64,000 nt of DNA, taken from positions 1 through 64,000 of the forward strand of contig CAJQQE010000001.1 in NCBI GenBank assembly GCA_905480395.1. Direction: 5' to 3'. Shown here one piece after another: positions 50,533-59,373 of the stretch. The DNA is from an uncultured Phycisphaerales bacterium (GTDB taxonomy: Bacteria > Planctomycetota > Phycisphaerae > Phycisphaerales > SM1A02). Position 1 is the stretch's first letter, and every line of letters starts with the position of its first letter. The notes below the pieces were generated by a model. It saw nothing but the letters and a program-made list of their open reading frames with translations. It ran no database searches and was not told where the DNA came from. The translations under genes were made by a program, and so were the position numbers.

Positions 50533-50562
50533 GAACGGCGGCATCAAGAGATGCCGCCGTTC
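50533..50562. terminator. Bidirectional terminator between ABC-F and anti-sigma genes
   Basis: A perfect 12-base stem (GAACGGCGGCAT, 50533-50544, with its complement at 50551-50562) and a 6-base loop, in the 143-base gap between two convergent genes. Confidence 0.65.
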
Positions 50563-50625
50563 CGCGCTTCGATTGTTCGTATCTCAGGACGGTTGCCAGA
50601 CGTGATCTGGCACCCAGGCGTTTGC

Positions 50626-51516
50626 TCAGGCAATCGACGCCATGAGCACTTCACCGGTCTCCGCATCTCTCAGCTCGAATCGAACGTTCTTGATCGGCCG
50701 GCCGCCAAGATCGATGGACGCGGCGGCGAATTGACTCACATCGCCGCTGAACAATGTTGTCTCACCGGCGGAATCATCTCGATCAATTGCGACCAGTTCA
50801 ATGGACTGCGCTCGCGGCATGTCGAAAAGAAGCACCATTCCTGTCCCATTGTCGCGACCAGCAGTCTCGACGATGACCAAACAAGCGCCACCACCGCTGA
50901 GCCCGCTGAAAGCCACCGTCTCCTGAGTCGTTGATCGCAGGAGGGGTTCAAATTGACTCGTGGGATAACCACTCTCGTCCAGCCGTTCCACCAACCCCTT
51001 GAAGGCGATGTTGCTCTCGGCGAGTTCAAGAATCCGGCCACTGAGTGCCAGCGACTGCTGTTGAATGACCACCAAGGCCAACAGGCTCGATCCGAGGACG
51101 AATGCGGCCGCCCGCCAGATCATCGCGGAACGGCGGAGGCGATGCTCCACCATCATGCTTCCGTCCCCATCGCTCGTGACGCTTGAAGCCTTCGCGGCCG
51201 AGGGCATCGATCGTCCTTGCGATCTTGCACCGATCGACGCGATTGGACCGCAGGCCACTTGGTCTTGGTCGATTTCCGACGCCAGTCGGGCGAGCACTTT
51301 GTAACGGAGGGCGCGATCCGGCTTCTCTTCGCCCGCCGCGGCAATTTCAGCGGATACGGCTGCCTGAAGATCGAGCAGCTCTGCCTGCTGGGCTGGTGAG
51401 AGGCCACCGAAGGTCTCCTCGAACCTCGACTCGTCAACCGAATCGAGAAGCCCGAGCGCCTCAAGCATTGCCATTTCACGAAGTTCATTCAAAGGGATCG
51501 ACTCCAACAAATTCAT
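50626..51516 (-). CDS. Probable membrane anti-sigma factor (RskA-like)
   Basis: 296 residues from ATG 51516 (MNLLESIPLNE); the frame is open to 51573. The N-terminal cytosolic part has helices of anti-sigma type (MAMLEALGLLDSVDESRFEE, LSPAQQAELLDLQ), without the HxxxCxxC zinc motif. One membrane helix (AAAFVLGSSLLALVVIQQ) follows, and an outside part with a beta-rich ending (LLFDMPRAQSIELVAIDR, VRFELRDAETGEVLMASIA) reminiscent of RskA. The ECF sigma gene lies upstream on the same strand, 374 bases away. The call rests on topology and neighbourhood. Confidence 0.65.
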   Translation of the reverse strand: MNLLESIPLNELREMAMLEALGLLDSVDESRFEETFGGLSPAQQAELLDLQAAVSAEIAAAGEEKPDRALRYKVLARLASEIDQDQVACGPIASIGARSQGRSMPSAAKASSVTSDGDGSMMVEHRLRRSAMIWRAAAFVLGSSLLALVVIQQQSLALSGRILELAESNIAFKGLVERLDESGYPTSQFEPLLRSTTQETVAFSGLSGGGACLVIVETAGRDNGTGMVLLFDMPRAQSIELVAIDRDDSAGETTLFSGDVSQFAAASIDLGGRPIKNVRFELRDAETGEVLMASIA

Positions 51517-51890
51517 CTCACATGACTCCGACGTTGACCACATGATGACACATTTCAGTGCTCGGAGAACCAAGTCTTCCGAACGTCGATCTGGGATCTG
51601 CCCAAAGGCCTGCGATTCCGCTGAGCCGACTTTCCTTCGATCGACGATACCGACGGCGGTTCCGGAAAGCCCACGAAGACCCCCGATTCTGCCTACAAAC
51701 CCAACTCAAATCACTTGTCGGCCTGGACGACCAATGAATGGACGACCACTCGACCAACTCCCTCGATCTTGGCCTCGGCGTTGCCTATCCGCAACTCAAG
51801 TCCTGACGGCTCCGACTTTTATGAAGAAAAACTGTTTTTCTCCCAGAGCCTCCAACCAATCACATGCGGCCGCCAAATGCACACTCCCAA
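51517..51890. other. 374-base gap between sigma and anti-sigma genes
   Basis: No gene is visible. An AT-rich hairpin AGAAAAA/TTTTTCT with a three-base loop lies near 51825-51841, just after the sigma gene on the minus strand, and could end or attenuate its transcript. Confidence 0.4.
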
Positions 51891-52466
51891 TCAGACGCCT
51901 GAAGTCCGTTGATCGTCCGCAAGTCGATCTCTGAGCCGAGCAAGACCACGGCTCAACGCTGATTTGACGGTTCCGAGTGGGGATTCCAATTGTTCCGCCA
52001 CCTCACGGAGCGTGAAGCCTTGGAGGTACGCCCGGGTGATGACCTCTTGCTGGAGCGCCGGAAGCTCTGCCACTCTCGAAACGAGCAGATTCCGGCGTTC
52101 ATCACGCTCCATGCTCGAACGCGGTCGGTTTTCTGGCTCGCCCCTTCCCTCAGGATCACCCTCGAGGGAGATGTTATTCGGACGTACTCGCTTCCGTCGA
52201 AGTCGGTCAATAAGGTGCCTTCGCGTGATCAGCATCACCCAAGTGATCAGTTTCGCTCGATTGGGGTCGTAGCGATCGGCGGTCTTCCAGAGTCGGACGA
52301 AGACTTCTTGGACGGCATCTTCAGCCTCCGCACGCGTCGGAAGCGTCTGCATCGAAGACTTAAAGACCAGGCCGCCGAATCGGTCATAGAGCTGATTTGC
52401 AGCCCCCTCGTCGCCTCCTGCGACGGATTTCATCAGTACCCAGTCTTCATGATTCGGAGACGTCAT
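51891..52466 (-). CDS. ECF-type RNA polymerase sigma factor
   Basis: 191 residues. Region 2: YDRFGGLVFKSSMQ, AEDAVQEVFVRLWKTADRYDP and ITWVMLITRRHLIDRLRRKR, with the -10 recognition helix. Region 4: LQQEVITRAYLQGFTLREVAEQLESPLGTVKSALSRGLARLR, seen as a helix-turn-helix. The two are joined by a charged linker. This is a group IV factor of the SigK-like kind. The downstream gene encodes a likely membrane anti-sigma factor, so the pair should react to an envelope signal. The divergent gene is a pseudopilin, a possible target. Confidence 0.92.
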   Translation of the reverse strand: MTSPNHEDWVLMKSVAGGDEGAANQLYDRFGGLVFKSSMQTLPTRAEAEDAVQEVFVRLWKTADRYDPNRAKLITWVMLITRRHLIDRLRRKRVRPNNISLEGDPEGRGEPENRPRSSMERDERRNLLVSRVAELPALQQEVITRAYLQGFTLREVAEQLESPLGTVKSALSRGLARLRDRLADDQRTSGV

Positions 52467-52680
52467 GGTGATTCTCGTTGACCGAAGAAAACGCCGATCT
52501 TCTATCTGAGGTCGGAAAAAGTGAATTCAGAACCGGTTCTTTCCGTATCGCCTCGCCTCTAGGTTGCGATGAAATGTCGGATTTGCCATCGGTTTCACGA
52601 TTTTTCGAGATAGAGTAGTCTTGACGTATATCAGAACCGCCGCACCATCGGGGTTCTGAAGATCGAACTTGGAGGTCGCC

Positions 52681-53484
52681 TTGACTGACCGCCATCTAGA
52701 AACGAATCGCAATCCTTCGGATCTGTGGGTCCGAAGTCGACACTGTGGTGTTTCCCGATCAAGATCAAAGTCTGGCTTCAGCATGATCGAGTTGATCGTG
52801 GTCCTCTCGGTCATCGTGCTCCTGACGTCGATTCTTTTCCCTGGCCTTCAAGCGGCACGAGACGGTGCTCGCCGCATCATGTGCTCCGCGAATCAACGTC
52901 AGATTGGCGTCGCCTTCATGCTCTTCGGGAGCGATGAAGATGGACGACTCCCTCGCTCTTGGTTTCAGGAGCAAGATCGGCTGCCCGACATGATGGCGAT
53001 GACGACCGGAGAATCCGAAGATCAAGTCACACCCGCAAGTTTCGACGGTCTTGGCTTGCTCTGGAAAGATCGGTACATCGACTCACCCGCGTGTTGTTTT
53101 TGCCCCGCCCATGCGAGCGAACACACCTTTGAGGCGGCCCAGAGCAAACTCCACTCTGGTTCCGGTCCCGATCCCACCTATTGCAATTACCACTACACGG
53201 GCCATCTGACCCGCGGCGATCCAAGCCAAAGGATGCGAAGGCGACTGAGCGATCCAAATCTCATTCTCCTCACCGACGGCCTCCGGAGCCGGAGCGACTT
53301 CAATCATCAACACGGCATGAATATCCTGAAGAGTGACGGGTCCACGATCTACCGCGCCGACACCGGCTCGACGTTCTTGGATTCACTTCCGGAGTCCGAC
53401 GACTTCCTTGATGATTCCATGGACGGCATGGCCGCCGGAGAGTGGATCTTGAAGATCTGGGTTGAACTCGAAGTCGACGGTTGA
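52681..53484 (+). CDS. Type IV pilin-like (pseudopilin) protein
   Basis: About 267 residues from TTG 52681, chosen because GGAGG stands 6 bases upstream. After a basic leader, the prepilin motif SGFSMIELIVVLSVIVLL has the Gly-Phe cleavage site (cut after Gly) and the conserved Glu at mature position 5, followed by the long hydrophobic helix. The head domain has a Cys-rich part (SPACCFCPAH) and a DUF1559-like style with TDGLRSRSDFNHQHGMNIL near the end. Planctomycetes have many such proteins with unclear function. It is divergent from the sigma gene, 214 bases away. Confidence 0.85.
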   Translation: MTDRHLETNRNPSDLWVRSRHCGVSRSRSKSGFSMIELIVVLSVIVLLTSILFPGLQAARDGARRIMCSANQRQIGVAFMLFGSDEDGRLPRSWFQEQDRLPDMMAMTTGESEDQVTPASFDGLGLLWKDRYIDSPACCFCPAHASEHTFEAAQSKLHSGSGPDPTYCNYHYTGHLTRGDPSQRMRRRLSDPNLILLTDGLRSRSDFNHQHGMNILKSDGSTIYRADTGSTFLDSLPESDDFLDDSMDGMAAGEWILKIWVELEVDG

Positions 53485-53538
53485 CCACGATGGCGGACCG
53501 CTTCCGCTTCCCGCACCAAATCACGATTGATACCGTTT

Positions 53539-54513
53539 TCAAGGACGTCGGTACCCGACGACCAGCCCGCGGTGTCCCCCGTCGCCAGGATCGAAGGTCT
53601 CTAGACTCGTAGGCATGCGATCGAGCGGCGCGAAGGCGAAGTCGATCCGTAGCCACCCGCGCTCCCGAGGCCAAGTACCACCCCATCCACGACCAACTTT
53701 CGTGAAGACATCGTGGAATCCCGGAATCAGAAGCCCTAGTTCCGGAGTTCTTGGAGTTGCATTGAAATCACCCACGAGAAGGTCAATCGGTGATCGTGCT
53801 TCCACGGCGGCGTCAAATTCGACAGCGATACCCGCGGCCAGATCCCGAAGGCTTTCAGACCGATTCACCGCGAGGTCAGAGGGAAGGTCGACGACGAGAA
53901 TTCTTTTTGGAAACGATGAATTGTCCGTGCTCTCGAAAGTAACTTCCATTGCTTGAGTCTCGCCCTTGGCAACGATCCGTCTCATGGATCTGATGGCCGT
54001 TCGCGACGCGACAAAGAAGTTTCCGGATCTCCGAAAGAACCGGCCGGTCGGCGCCGCTTTTTCAACGGCTCGCCACGTGAGCGGGATCCAACCAGGATTG
54101 ACGATCACGGCGATCTCAGAATCCATGGCGACGAGCTGTTCGACCACTGAGCCCACGACTCGCGATCCCGGATCTTGCGAATTCAGAAACAACACCGTGG
54201 CGTCGCCCTGGGCCGACCGCGCCGGGAATCTGAGATCCCGATGAAGGGTGCCCCAGAGCGGACCAACGACTGCCAGGGCCGCCGCGAGCACGAGCGACCA
54301 AGACGTGGCCCGGCGGCTCATTGCGAGAATGCACAACGCTAAAGTTGAGCAGAATCCAACCAAGGCCAGCCACACCCAATCTGGAATCCAAACCAAGGCT
54401 TGCCACCGACCCCCCAGCCTGCTGGCGAGTGGCGATAGCAGCCACCCGACATCGAAGAGCCACGCCACCAAGATTGGCCAAACTGCCAATGAAGACATGG
54501 TCATCGCTTTCAT
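53539..54513 (-). CDS. Membrane protein with endonuclease/exonuclease/phosphatase domain
   Basis: About 324 residues from ATG 54513, which has AAGGGG 9 bases upstream; the frame reaches back to 54645. Three hydrophobic segments (LAVWPILVAWLFDVGWLL; WVWLALVGFCSTLALCILAM; LVLAAALAVVGPLWG) precede a soluble EEP domain with LLVGDFNATPRTPEL, LRIDFAFAPL and GDGGHRGLVV, the catalytic Asp-Asn, Asp and His set. The middle (VLFLNSQDPGS) is less standard. Such proteins hydrolyse phosphodiester bonds, possibly in lipids or nucleic acids. It is divergent from dnaK. Confidence 0.8.
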   Translation of the reverse strand: MKAMTMSSLAVWPILVAWLFDVGWLLSPLASRLGGRWQALVWIPDWVWLALVGFCSTLALCILAMSRRATSWSLVLAAALAVVGPLWGTLHRDLRFPARSAQGDATVLFLNSQDPGSRVVGSVVEQLVAMDSEIAVIVNPGWIPLTWRAVEKAAPTGRFFRRSGNFFVASRTAIRSMRRIVAKGETQAMEVTFESTDNSSFPKRILVVDLPSDLAVNRSESLRDLAAGIAVEFDAAVEARSPIDLLVGDFNATPRTPELGLLIPGFHDVFTKVGRGWGGTWPRERGWLRIDFAFAPLDRMPTSLETFDPGDGGHRGLVVGYRRP

Positions 54514-54638
54514 GCCATGCCCCTTGCCGGGTTCGGAGTCTCGTCGGTTCATCGCGTCCATCGGTGCCAAATCGGCAGAACACCCCCCAAGACACCCCTT
54601 GAATTGGGCGAGAATCGGGGGTTCTTTCTGGCATCGGC

Positions 54639-54666
54639 CTTGCAACCTCTTTTAACGGACCCCCAA
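54639..54666 (+). promoter_or_regulatory. Heat-shock-like promoter candidate for dnaK
   Basis: CTTGCA at 54639-54644, 16 bases, then CCCCAA at 54661-54666, loosely like the sigma-32 consensus (CTTGAA, CCCCAT). A full CCCTTGAA also lies at 54596-54603 but lacks a partner at the right distance. No CIRCE repeat is seen. This is weak. Confidence 0.25.
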
Positions 54667-54805
54667 AGGCTCCAACACTCAGAATCCTCGGTTGACTCCC
54701 CGGCCCTCCGGTCGGATCGCGAATCGTCCCCCTGAAGTTCCGATGGCTCATCGGACGGACGACGACGCGAGCGGAGCCGAGGAACAGAAAGGTTTGAATA
54801 CACCC

Positions 54806-56734
54806 ATGTCAGAGTCCAATAGCAAGATCATCGGAATCGACCTCGGAACCACCAACTCCGTGGTGGCCGTCATGGAGGGCGAACGCCCGACCGTCATCAT
54901 CAACTCCACCGGGAATCGGACGACGCCCTCGGTGGTCGGATTCACCGACAAAGGCGATCGGCTGGTCGGGCAGGCTGCCCGGCATCAGCAGGTTACCAAT
55001 CCCAGCAACACGGTCTTCTCCATCAAGCGATTCATGGGCCGCCGTCACAACGAGGTCCAGCACGAGGAGAAGCTCGTCCCCTACAAGGTCGTCGGCGGCG
55101 GCGAGGATCTCGTCTCTGTCAATGTTCGCGACAAGGAATTCACACCGCCGGAAGTGTCGGCGATGATCCTCCGCGACCTCAAGAAAACGGCCGAAGATTA
55201 CCTCGGAGAGACCGTTGACCGTGCGGTCATCACGGTCCCGGCGTACTTCAATGATGCGCAGCGTCAGGCGACCAAGGATGCCGGCGAGATCGCCGGTCTG
55301 AAAGTCGAACGGATCATTAATGAACCGACCGCGGCGGCCCTCGCCTACGGCCTTGAAAAGAAGAAGAACGCGCGGATCGCGGTGTTCGACCTCGGCGGCG
55401 GTACGTTCGACGTCTCGATCTTAGATGTTGGTGACGGGGTCTTCGAAGTGCTCTCCAGCAACGGCGACGGCCACCTCGGCGGCGACGACTTCGACCAGCG
55501 ATTGATCGACTTCATCGCGGACGAATTCAAGAAGGCCGAAGGAATCGACATCCGCAGCGATGCCATGGCCCTCCAGCGTCTGAAGGAAGCAGCCGAAAAG
55601 GCAAAGATCGAGTTGTCCCAGCAGATGGAAGCCCAGGTCAATCTTCCCTTCATCACCGCAGATCAGAACGGTCCCAAGCATCTTCAGGTGACCGTGACCA
55701 GAGCCACTTTCGAGTCGATCTGTAGTGATTTGTTCGATCGACTTCGCGGTCCTTGCGAACAAGCGCTGACTGATGCGAAGATCAAGCCCTCGGACATCGC
55801 CGAAGTGGTGATGGTCGGTGGATCCACTCGGATCCCACAGGTTCAAGAGGTTGCGAAGGAAATCTTCAAGACGCCCGAACTCGATCGCTCCATCAACCCC
55901 GACGAAGTGGTCGCGATCGGTGCCGCGATCCAGGGCGGCGTGCTGCAGGGTGATGTGAAGGACGTGCTCCTCCTCGACGTGACGCCACTGTCTCTCGGGG
56001 TCGAAACGCTCGGCGGCGTGATGACGCGTCTGATCGAACGAAACACGACCATTCCCACATCCCGCAAGGAGACGTTCTCCACCGCAAGCGACAATCAGGG
56101 ATCAGTCACGATCCACGTCCTTCAAGGCGAACGCGAATTCGCCAAGGACAATCGAACCCTCGGCCAATTTGATCTCACCGGAATTCCGCCCGCTCAGCGG
56201 GGGACGCCCCAGATCGAAGTCGAATTCTCGATCGATGCGAATGGCATTCTGAGCGTCTCCGCGACTGACAAGGCGACTGGCAAGAGTCACAACGTCGAGA
56301 TCAACGGTTCGAGCGGACTCCCCGAAGAGGAGATCGAGCGAATGAAACTCGAGGCCGAGCAGAACGCCGAGTCGGACAAGGCCAAGCGAGAGCTGGTCGA
56401 GACTCGAAACCGAGCCGAGCAGGTCGCCTACTCGACTCGCAAGAGCCTCGAAGAGCACGGCGACAAGGTGGAAGCGGACGTCCGAGCTGAAATCGAATCC
56501 GCGATTGCCAACCTTGAGGACAAGATCTCCGGCGAAGACAAGGCCGCCATCGAGGCAGCCCTGGCCAACCTTGAGAAGGCCGCCGCTGAACTTGGTAAAG
56601 CCGCGTACGACGCTGCCGCTGCCGATGCCGCCGCTGCCGAAGATGGTTCGACGGCCGATTCTGCCTCTGGGGCTTCCGGGGCCGCTGATGGCGACGATGT
56701 GATCGATGCCGATTTCGAGGTGAAAGACGAGTGA
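54806..56734 (+). CDS. dnaK: Chaperone DnaK (Hsp70)
   Basis: 642 residues. The ATPase domain starts [19 protein letters not shown] and has [14 protein letters not shown] and [14 protein letters not shown]; the substrate domain has [30 protein letters not shown] and a helical lid, with an Ala/Ser-rich tail ending [14 protein letters not shown], a common DnaK ending. DnaK folds proteins with DnaJ and GrpE, neither of which is next to it. ATG 54806 gives the family start; 38 codons upstream are open but not conserved. Confidence 0.97.
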   Translation: MSESNSKIIGIDLGTTNSVVAVMEGERPTVIINSTGNRTTPSVVGFTDKGDRLVGQAARHQQVTNPSNTVFSIKRFMGRRHNEVQHEEKLVPYKVVGGGEDLVSVNVRDKEFTPPEVSAMILRDLKKTAEDYLGETVDRAVITVPAYFNDAQRQATKDAGEIAGLKVERIINEPTAAALAYGLEKKKNARIAVFDLGGGTFDVSILDVGDGVFEVLSSNGDGHLGGDDFDQRLIDFIADEFKKAEGIDIRSDAMALQRLKEAAEKAKIELSQQMEAQVNLPFITADQNGPKHLQVTVTRATFESICSDLFDRLRGPCEQALTDAKIKPSDIAEVVMVGGSTRIPQVQEVAKEIFKTPELDRSINPDEVVAIGAAIQGGVLQGDVKDVLLLDVTPLSLGVETLGGVMTRLIERNTTIPTSRKETFSTASDNQGSVTIHVLQGEREFAKDNRTLGQFDLTGIPPAQRGTPQIEVEFSIDANGILSVSATDKATGKSHNVEINGSSGLPEEEIERMKLEAEQNAESDKAKRELVETRNRAEQVAYSTRKSLEEHGDKVEADVRAEIESAIANLEDKISGEDKAAIEAALANLEKAAAELGKAAYDAAAADAAAAEDGSTADSASGASGAADGDDVIDADFEVKDE

Positions 56735-56777
56735 GTTCATCCCGCCCGAGGTGATGATCTCAACCGATGATGACCCG

Positions 56778-56810
56778 CAGGACGGAGCCTTGGCAAAGGG
56801 CTCCGTCCTG
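56778..56810 (+). terminator. dnaK terminator
   Basis: A perfect 12-base stem (CAGGACGGAGCC at 56778-56789 with its complement at 56799-56810), a 9-base loop, then TGTTCGTTCTC. It lies 43 bases after the dnaK stop. Confidence 0.75.
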
Positions 56811-56999
56811 TGTTCGTTCTCACCTTTTGGCCTCCACCCGCCACGAGGACGAGCCGACGTGGCGAAAGGCCCCGAGTTGATTGGGGTTCTTGCGTAAGAT
56901 GCCCTCGCAACGGCACTTGCGACCGAAGAAACCCTCGTGAATCTGGCCGGATCGACCATCGAAGCGATCTTCAAGCCGATCGAAATCGGCCGGACCCGC

Positions 57000-57005
57000 T
57001 ACAAT
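57000..57005 (+). promoter_or_regulatory. Probable -10 element of ptsI
   Basis: TACAAT about 117 bases before ATG 57123. No good -35 is present. Confidence 0.35.
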
Positions 57006-57122
57006 AGGTGGGCTCGACAAGACGCCTGCCCGGTCCGGATCCCGGCGATCCGGCAACCGCACCCATTGATTGGCCACCTGGTTTCAAGTGCAGGCATCAT
57101 TACCCGAGCACCCCTTTCGCCG

Positions 57123-58880
57123 ATGGAAGTGATTCGCGGCATCCCCGTTTCGTCCGGCATCGTGTTCGGACGCGTCTTTCGCCTCGGTAAGGCCGAGCAA
57201 AGGGTGTCGCATCGCCGAATCGAGCCTGCCGACGTCAAAATGGAGATCGAACGGGTCGATTCCGCATTCGAAGAAGCCATCGGCGAACTTGAACAGCTCC
57301 GAGATCGGACACGGGTCCAACTTGGGGCCGAGCCGGCCAAGATCTTCGAGTTTCATGTCGGCCTCCTTCGAGACCCATCTCTCCGCGATCCCATTCGCGC
57401 TCGGATCCAGACCGACTTGGTGGTCGCGGAATGGGCGGTCGCCGACCAGTTTCGAACCATCGCGGACCAGTTCGCCGCCATGGGTAGCGACGTCTTCGTT
57501 CAGAAGACGGCGGACATCATGGACCTCGATCGACGGGTCCTCGACAAACTCATGGGTGAGACCACGAGTCGACTCGCGAACCTGACCGAGCCGGTGATCA
57601 TCGTTGCCCACGAGCTGACGCCCAGCCAGACCGCCGGGATGGATCGTAAAAAAGTGCTGGGATTCGCCACCGACGCCGGCGGCCGGACCAGTCACGTCTC
57701 CATCGTCGCACGAGCCATCGACATTCCGGCTGTGGTCGGCTGCCACCGGGTCACCCGCGCCGTCGAGAACGGTGACCTCCTCATCGTGGATGGTGACGCA
57801 GGCACCGTGATCATCGATCCCGATGAAGAGACGATCTCCGACTACGAGGCTCGCCAATCGAAAGTCAGCGAATTCCGCGAGGGGCTGCGGAAGACGGTCG
57901 GCCTCGAACCGATCACCACCGACGGCGAAATGGTGACGCTGCTGGGCAACATCGAATTCCCAGATGAAATCGAATCGGTGCTGGCCAACGGCGGCACTGG
58001 CGTGGGGTTGTATCGGACCGAATTTCTCTATCTGACCAGCGGCCACGCACCGAATGAACAGGCACACCTCGATGCCTATCTCCAGGCGATCCAAATGCTA
58101 GATGGTCGCCCACTGGTCATTCGCACTCAGGATCTCGGCGCCGACAAATACACGCAATCGCAGTCGGAGGAACCAGAACGAAATCCGTTCCTCGGATGTC
58201 GCTCGATCCGTTACTCGCTGCAGAACGTTCCCGAGTTCAAGATTCAGTTGAGAGCCATCCTTCGAGCCGCCGCCGCTGGTCCCGTGAAAGTGATGTTCCC
58301 CCTGATCTCCACGGTGATGGAGATTCGTCAGGCGAAGATGCTCCTTGCGGACGTCGCCGAGGAACTCGACGAGGAGGGCATCGAACGAGGAACCGACGTC
58401 CGAATAGGAATGATGGTCGAGGTCCCTTCAGCAGCCCTGATGGCCCGGGCCTTTGCCCAAGAAGTCGAGTTCTTCTCAATCGGCACGAATGACCTCATTC
58501 AGTACACCTTGGCCGTCGATAGAGGCAATGAGCGGGTGGCCAATCTGTACACCGGTGCCAATCCGGCGGTCCTCCAGTTGATCAAAAGCGTCATTCGGGC
58601 CGCCAGACGTCGAGAAGTGGACGTCTCCCTCTGCGGTGAGATTGCCGGCGAGCCGATCTACACCATGTTGCTGTTGGGCCTCGGGTTGCGTACACTCTCC
58701 TTGGTACCGAGCCAGATTCCCCTCATTAAGAAGGTGGTCAGGTCGGTCTCAATAACCCATTGCGAACGAATCGCCCGAAAGGTCGGAACGTTTGATTCTG
58801 AGCGGCAGGTTCTTAACTATCTCCGCGACGAGCTTAGAAAAATCGACCCCGGATCCCCCGGCGGATGGACCGCCGAGTAA
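57123..58880 (+). CDS. ptsI: PTS enzyme I (PEP-protein phosphotransferase)
   Basis: 585 residues from ATG 57123, normal for enzyme I. The N-terminus IRGIPVSSGIVFG leads to the HPr-binding helical domain; the phospho-histidine is His191 in GGRTSHVSIVARA; the PEP-binding barrel has RTQDLGADK, NPFLGCRSIRYSL, EVPSAALMA, FFSIGTNDLIQYT and the catalytic Cys504 in SLCGEIAG. It would take phosphate from PEP and pass it to HPr (ptsH, 54 kb away) and on to PtsN. A GC-rich hairpin (CGGCGG/CCGCCG) overlaps the stop codon and may end transcription. Confidence 0.96.
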   Translation: MEVIRGIPVSSGIVFGRVFRLGKAEQRVSHRRIEPADVKMEIERVDSAFEEAIGELEQLRDRTRVQLGAEPAKIFEFHVGLLRDPSLRDPIRARIQTDLVVAEWAVADQFRTIADQFAAMGSDVFVQKTADIMDLDRRVLDKLMGETTSRLANLTEPVIIVAHELTPSQTAGMDRKKVLGFATDAGGRTSHVSIVARAIDIPAVVGCHRVTRAVENGDLLIVDGDAGTVIIDPDEETISDYEARQSKVSEFREGLRKTVGLEPITTDGEMVTLLGNIEFPDEIESVLANGGTGVGLYRTEFLYLTSGHAPNEQAHLDAYLQAIQMLDGRPLVIRTQDLGADKYTQSQSEEPERNPFLGCRSIRYSLQNVPEFKIQLRAILRAAAAGPVKVMFPLISTVMEIRQAKMLLADVAEELDEEGIERGTDVRIGMMVEVPSAALMARAFAQEVEFFSIGTNDLIQYTLAVDRGNERVANLYTGANPAVLQLIKSVIRAARRREVDVSLCGEIAGEPIYTMLLLGLGLRTLSLVPSQIPLIKKVVRSVSITHCERIARKVGTFDSERQVLNYLRDELRKIDPGSPGGWTAE

Positions 58881-59373
58881 CCGGGAAGTCAGCAATAAAG
58901 GACCGCTTCGACCGGACGTAGATCGTTCTTGTTGAAGAGGGACGTGAATCAGATGACCGCGGAACGAAAGCTCCCTGGTCTCAGCAGGTGACGAAGAGTC
59001 ACCGCCCTCGACAGGGTGACGTCGACGCGACGCCCCCCGACTCCCTGACCTCTTCTCAGAGGACGCCCCGATTCTCGGTGGCGAGGCAGTCTCGGGATCG
59101 CCGACCGACGCCGGATCTCCGGCCCCTCCGATCGCGGATGACTTCGAATTGGCTCTCGGTTGAAATCGGGCGATCCGGATCATTCGGATCAAATCGAACG
59201 ACCACCAGTCCGCGACCGACCTAGTCGACCGCGACGAGCACCCCCCGGCACCCACGCGGTGCTTGGAAGACCTGCATCTGAGAAAGCCACCCCGCCGGCA
59301 CGATCATCGTGCACGAGGGCGACGGTAGCCAGGCGTTTCTCCAGCCAGGACGAACAAATCCGTACGAGCGGTC
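58881..59373 (+). other. 493-base region before the RNase E/G gene
   Basis: No convincing ORF on either strand. It is rich in short inverted repeats (for example GTGACGAAGAGTCAC near 58987 and CACGATCATCGTG near 59297). In Escherichia coli the rne mRNA has a ~360-base leader that RNase E itself uses for autoregulation; this region may play the same part, but the sequence is not comparable. It does not show RNase P, tmRNA or SRP core motifs. Confidence 0.4.

Larger units (their letters stand above)
56735..57122. other. 388-base gap between dnaK and ptsI
   Basis: It holds the dnaK terminator at 56778-56810 and a TACAAT that may be the ptsI -10. The ptsI frame is open through much of it to 56937 but without similarity, and no other gene is seen. 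Confidence 0.5.

Noticed and set aside
56820-57077. An 85-codon minus-strand frame between dnaK and ptsI
   Set aside because: A possible small ribosomal protein was considered because of its basic C-terminus, but no bL36 or other signature matches.
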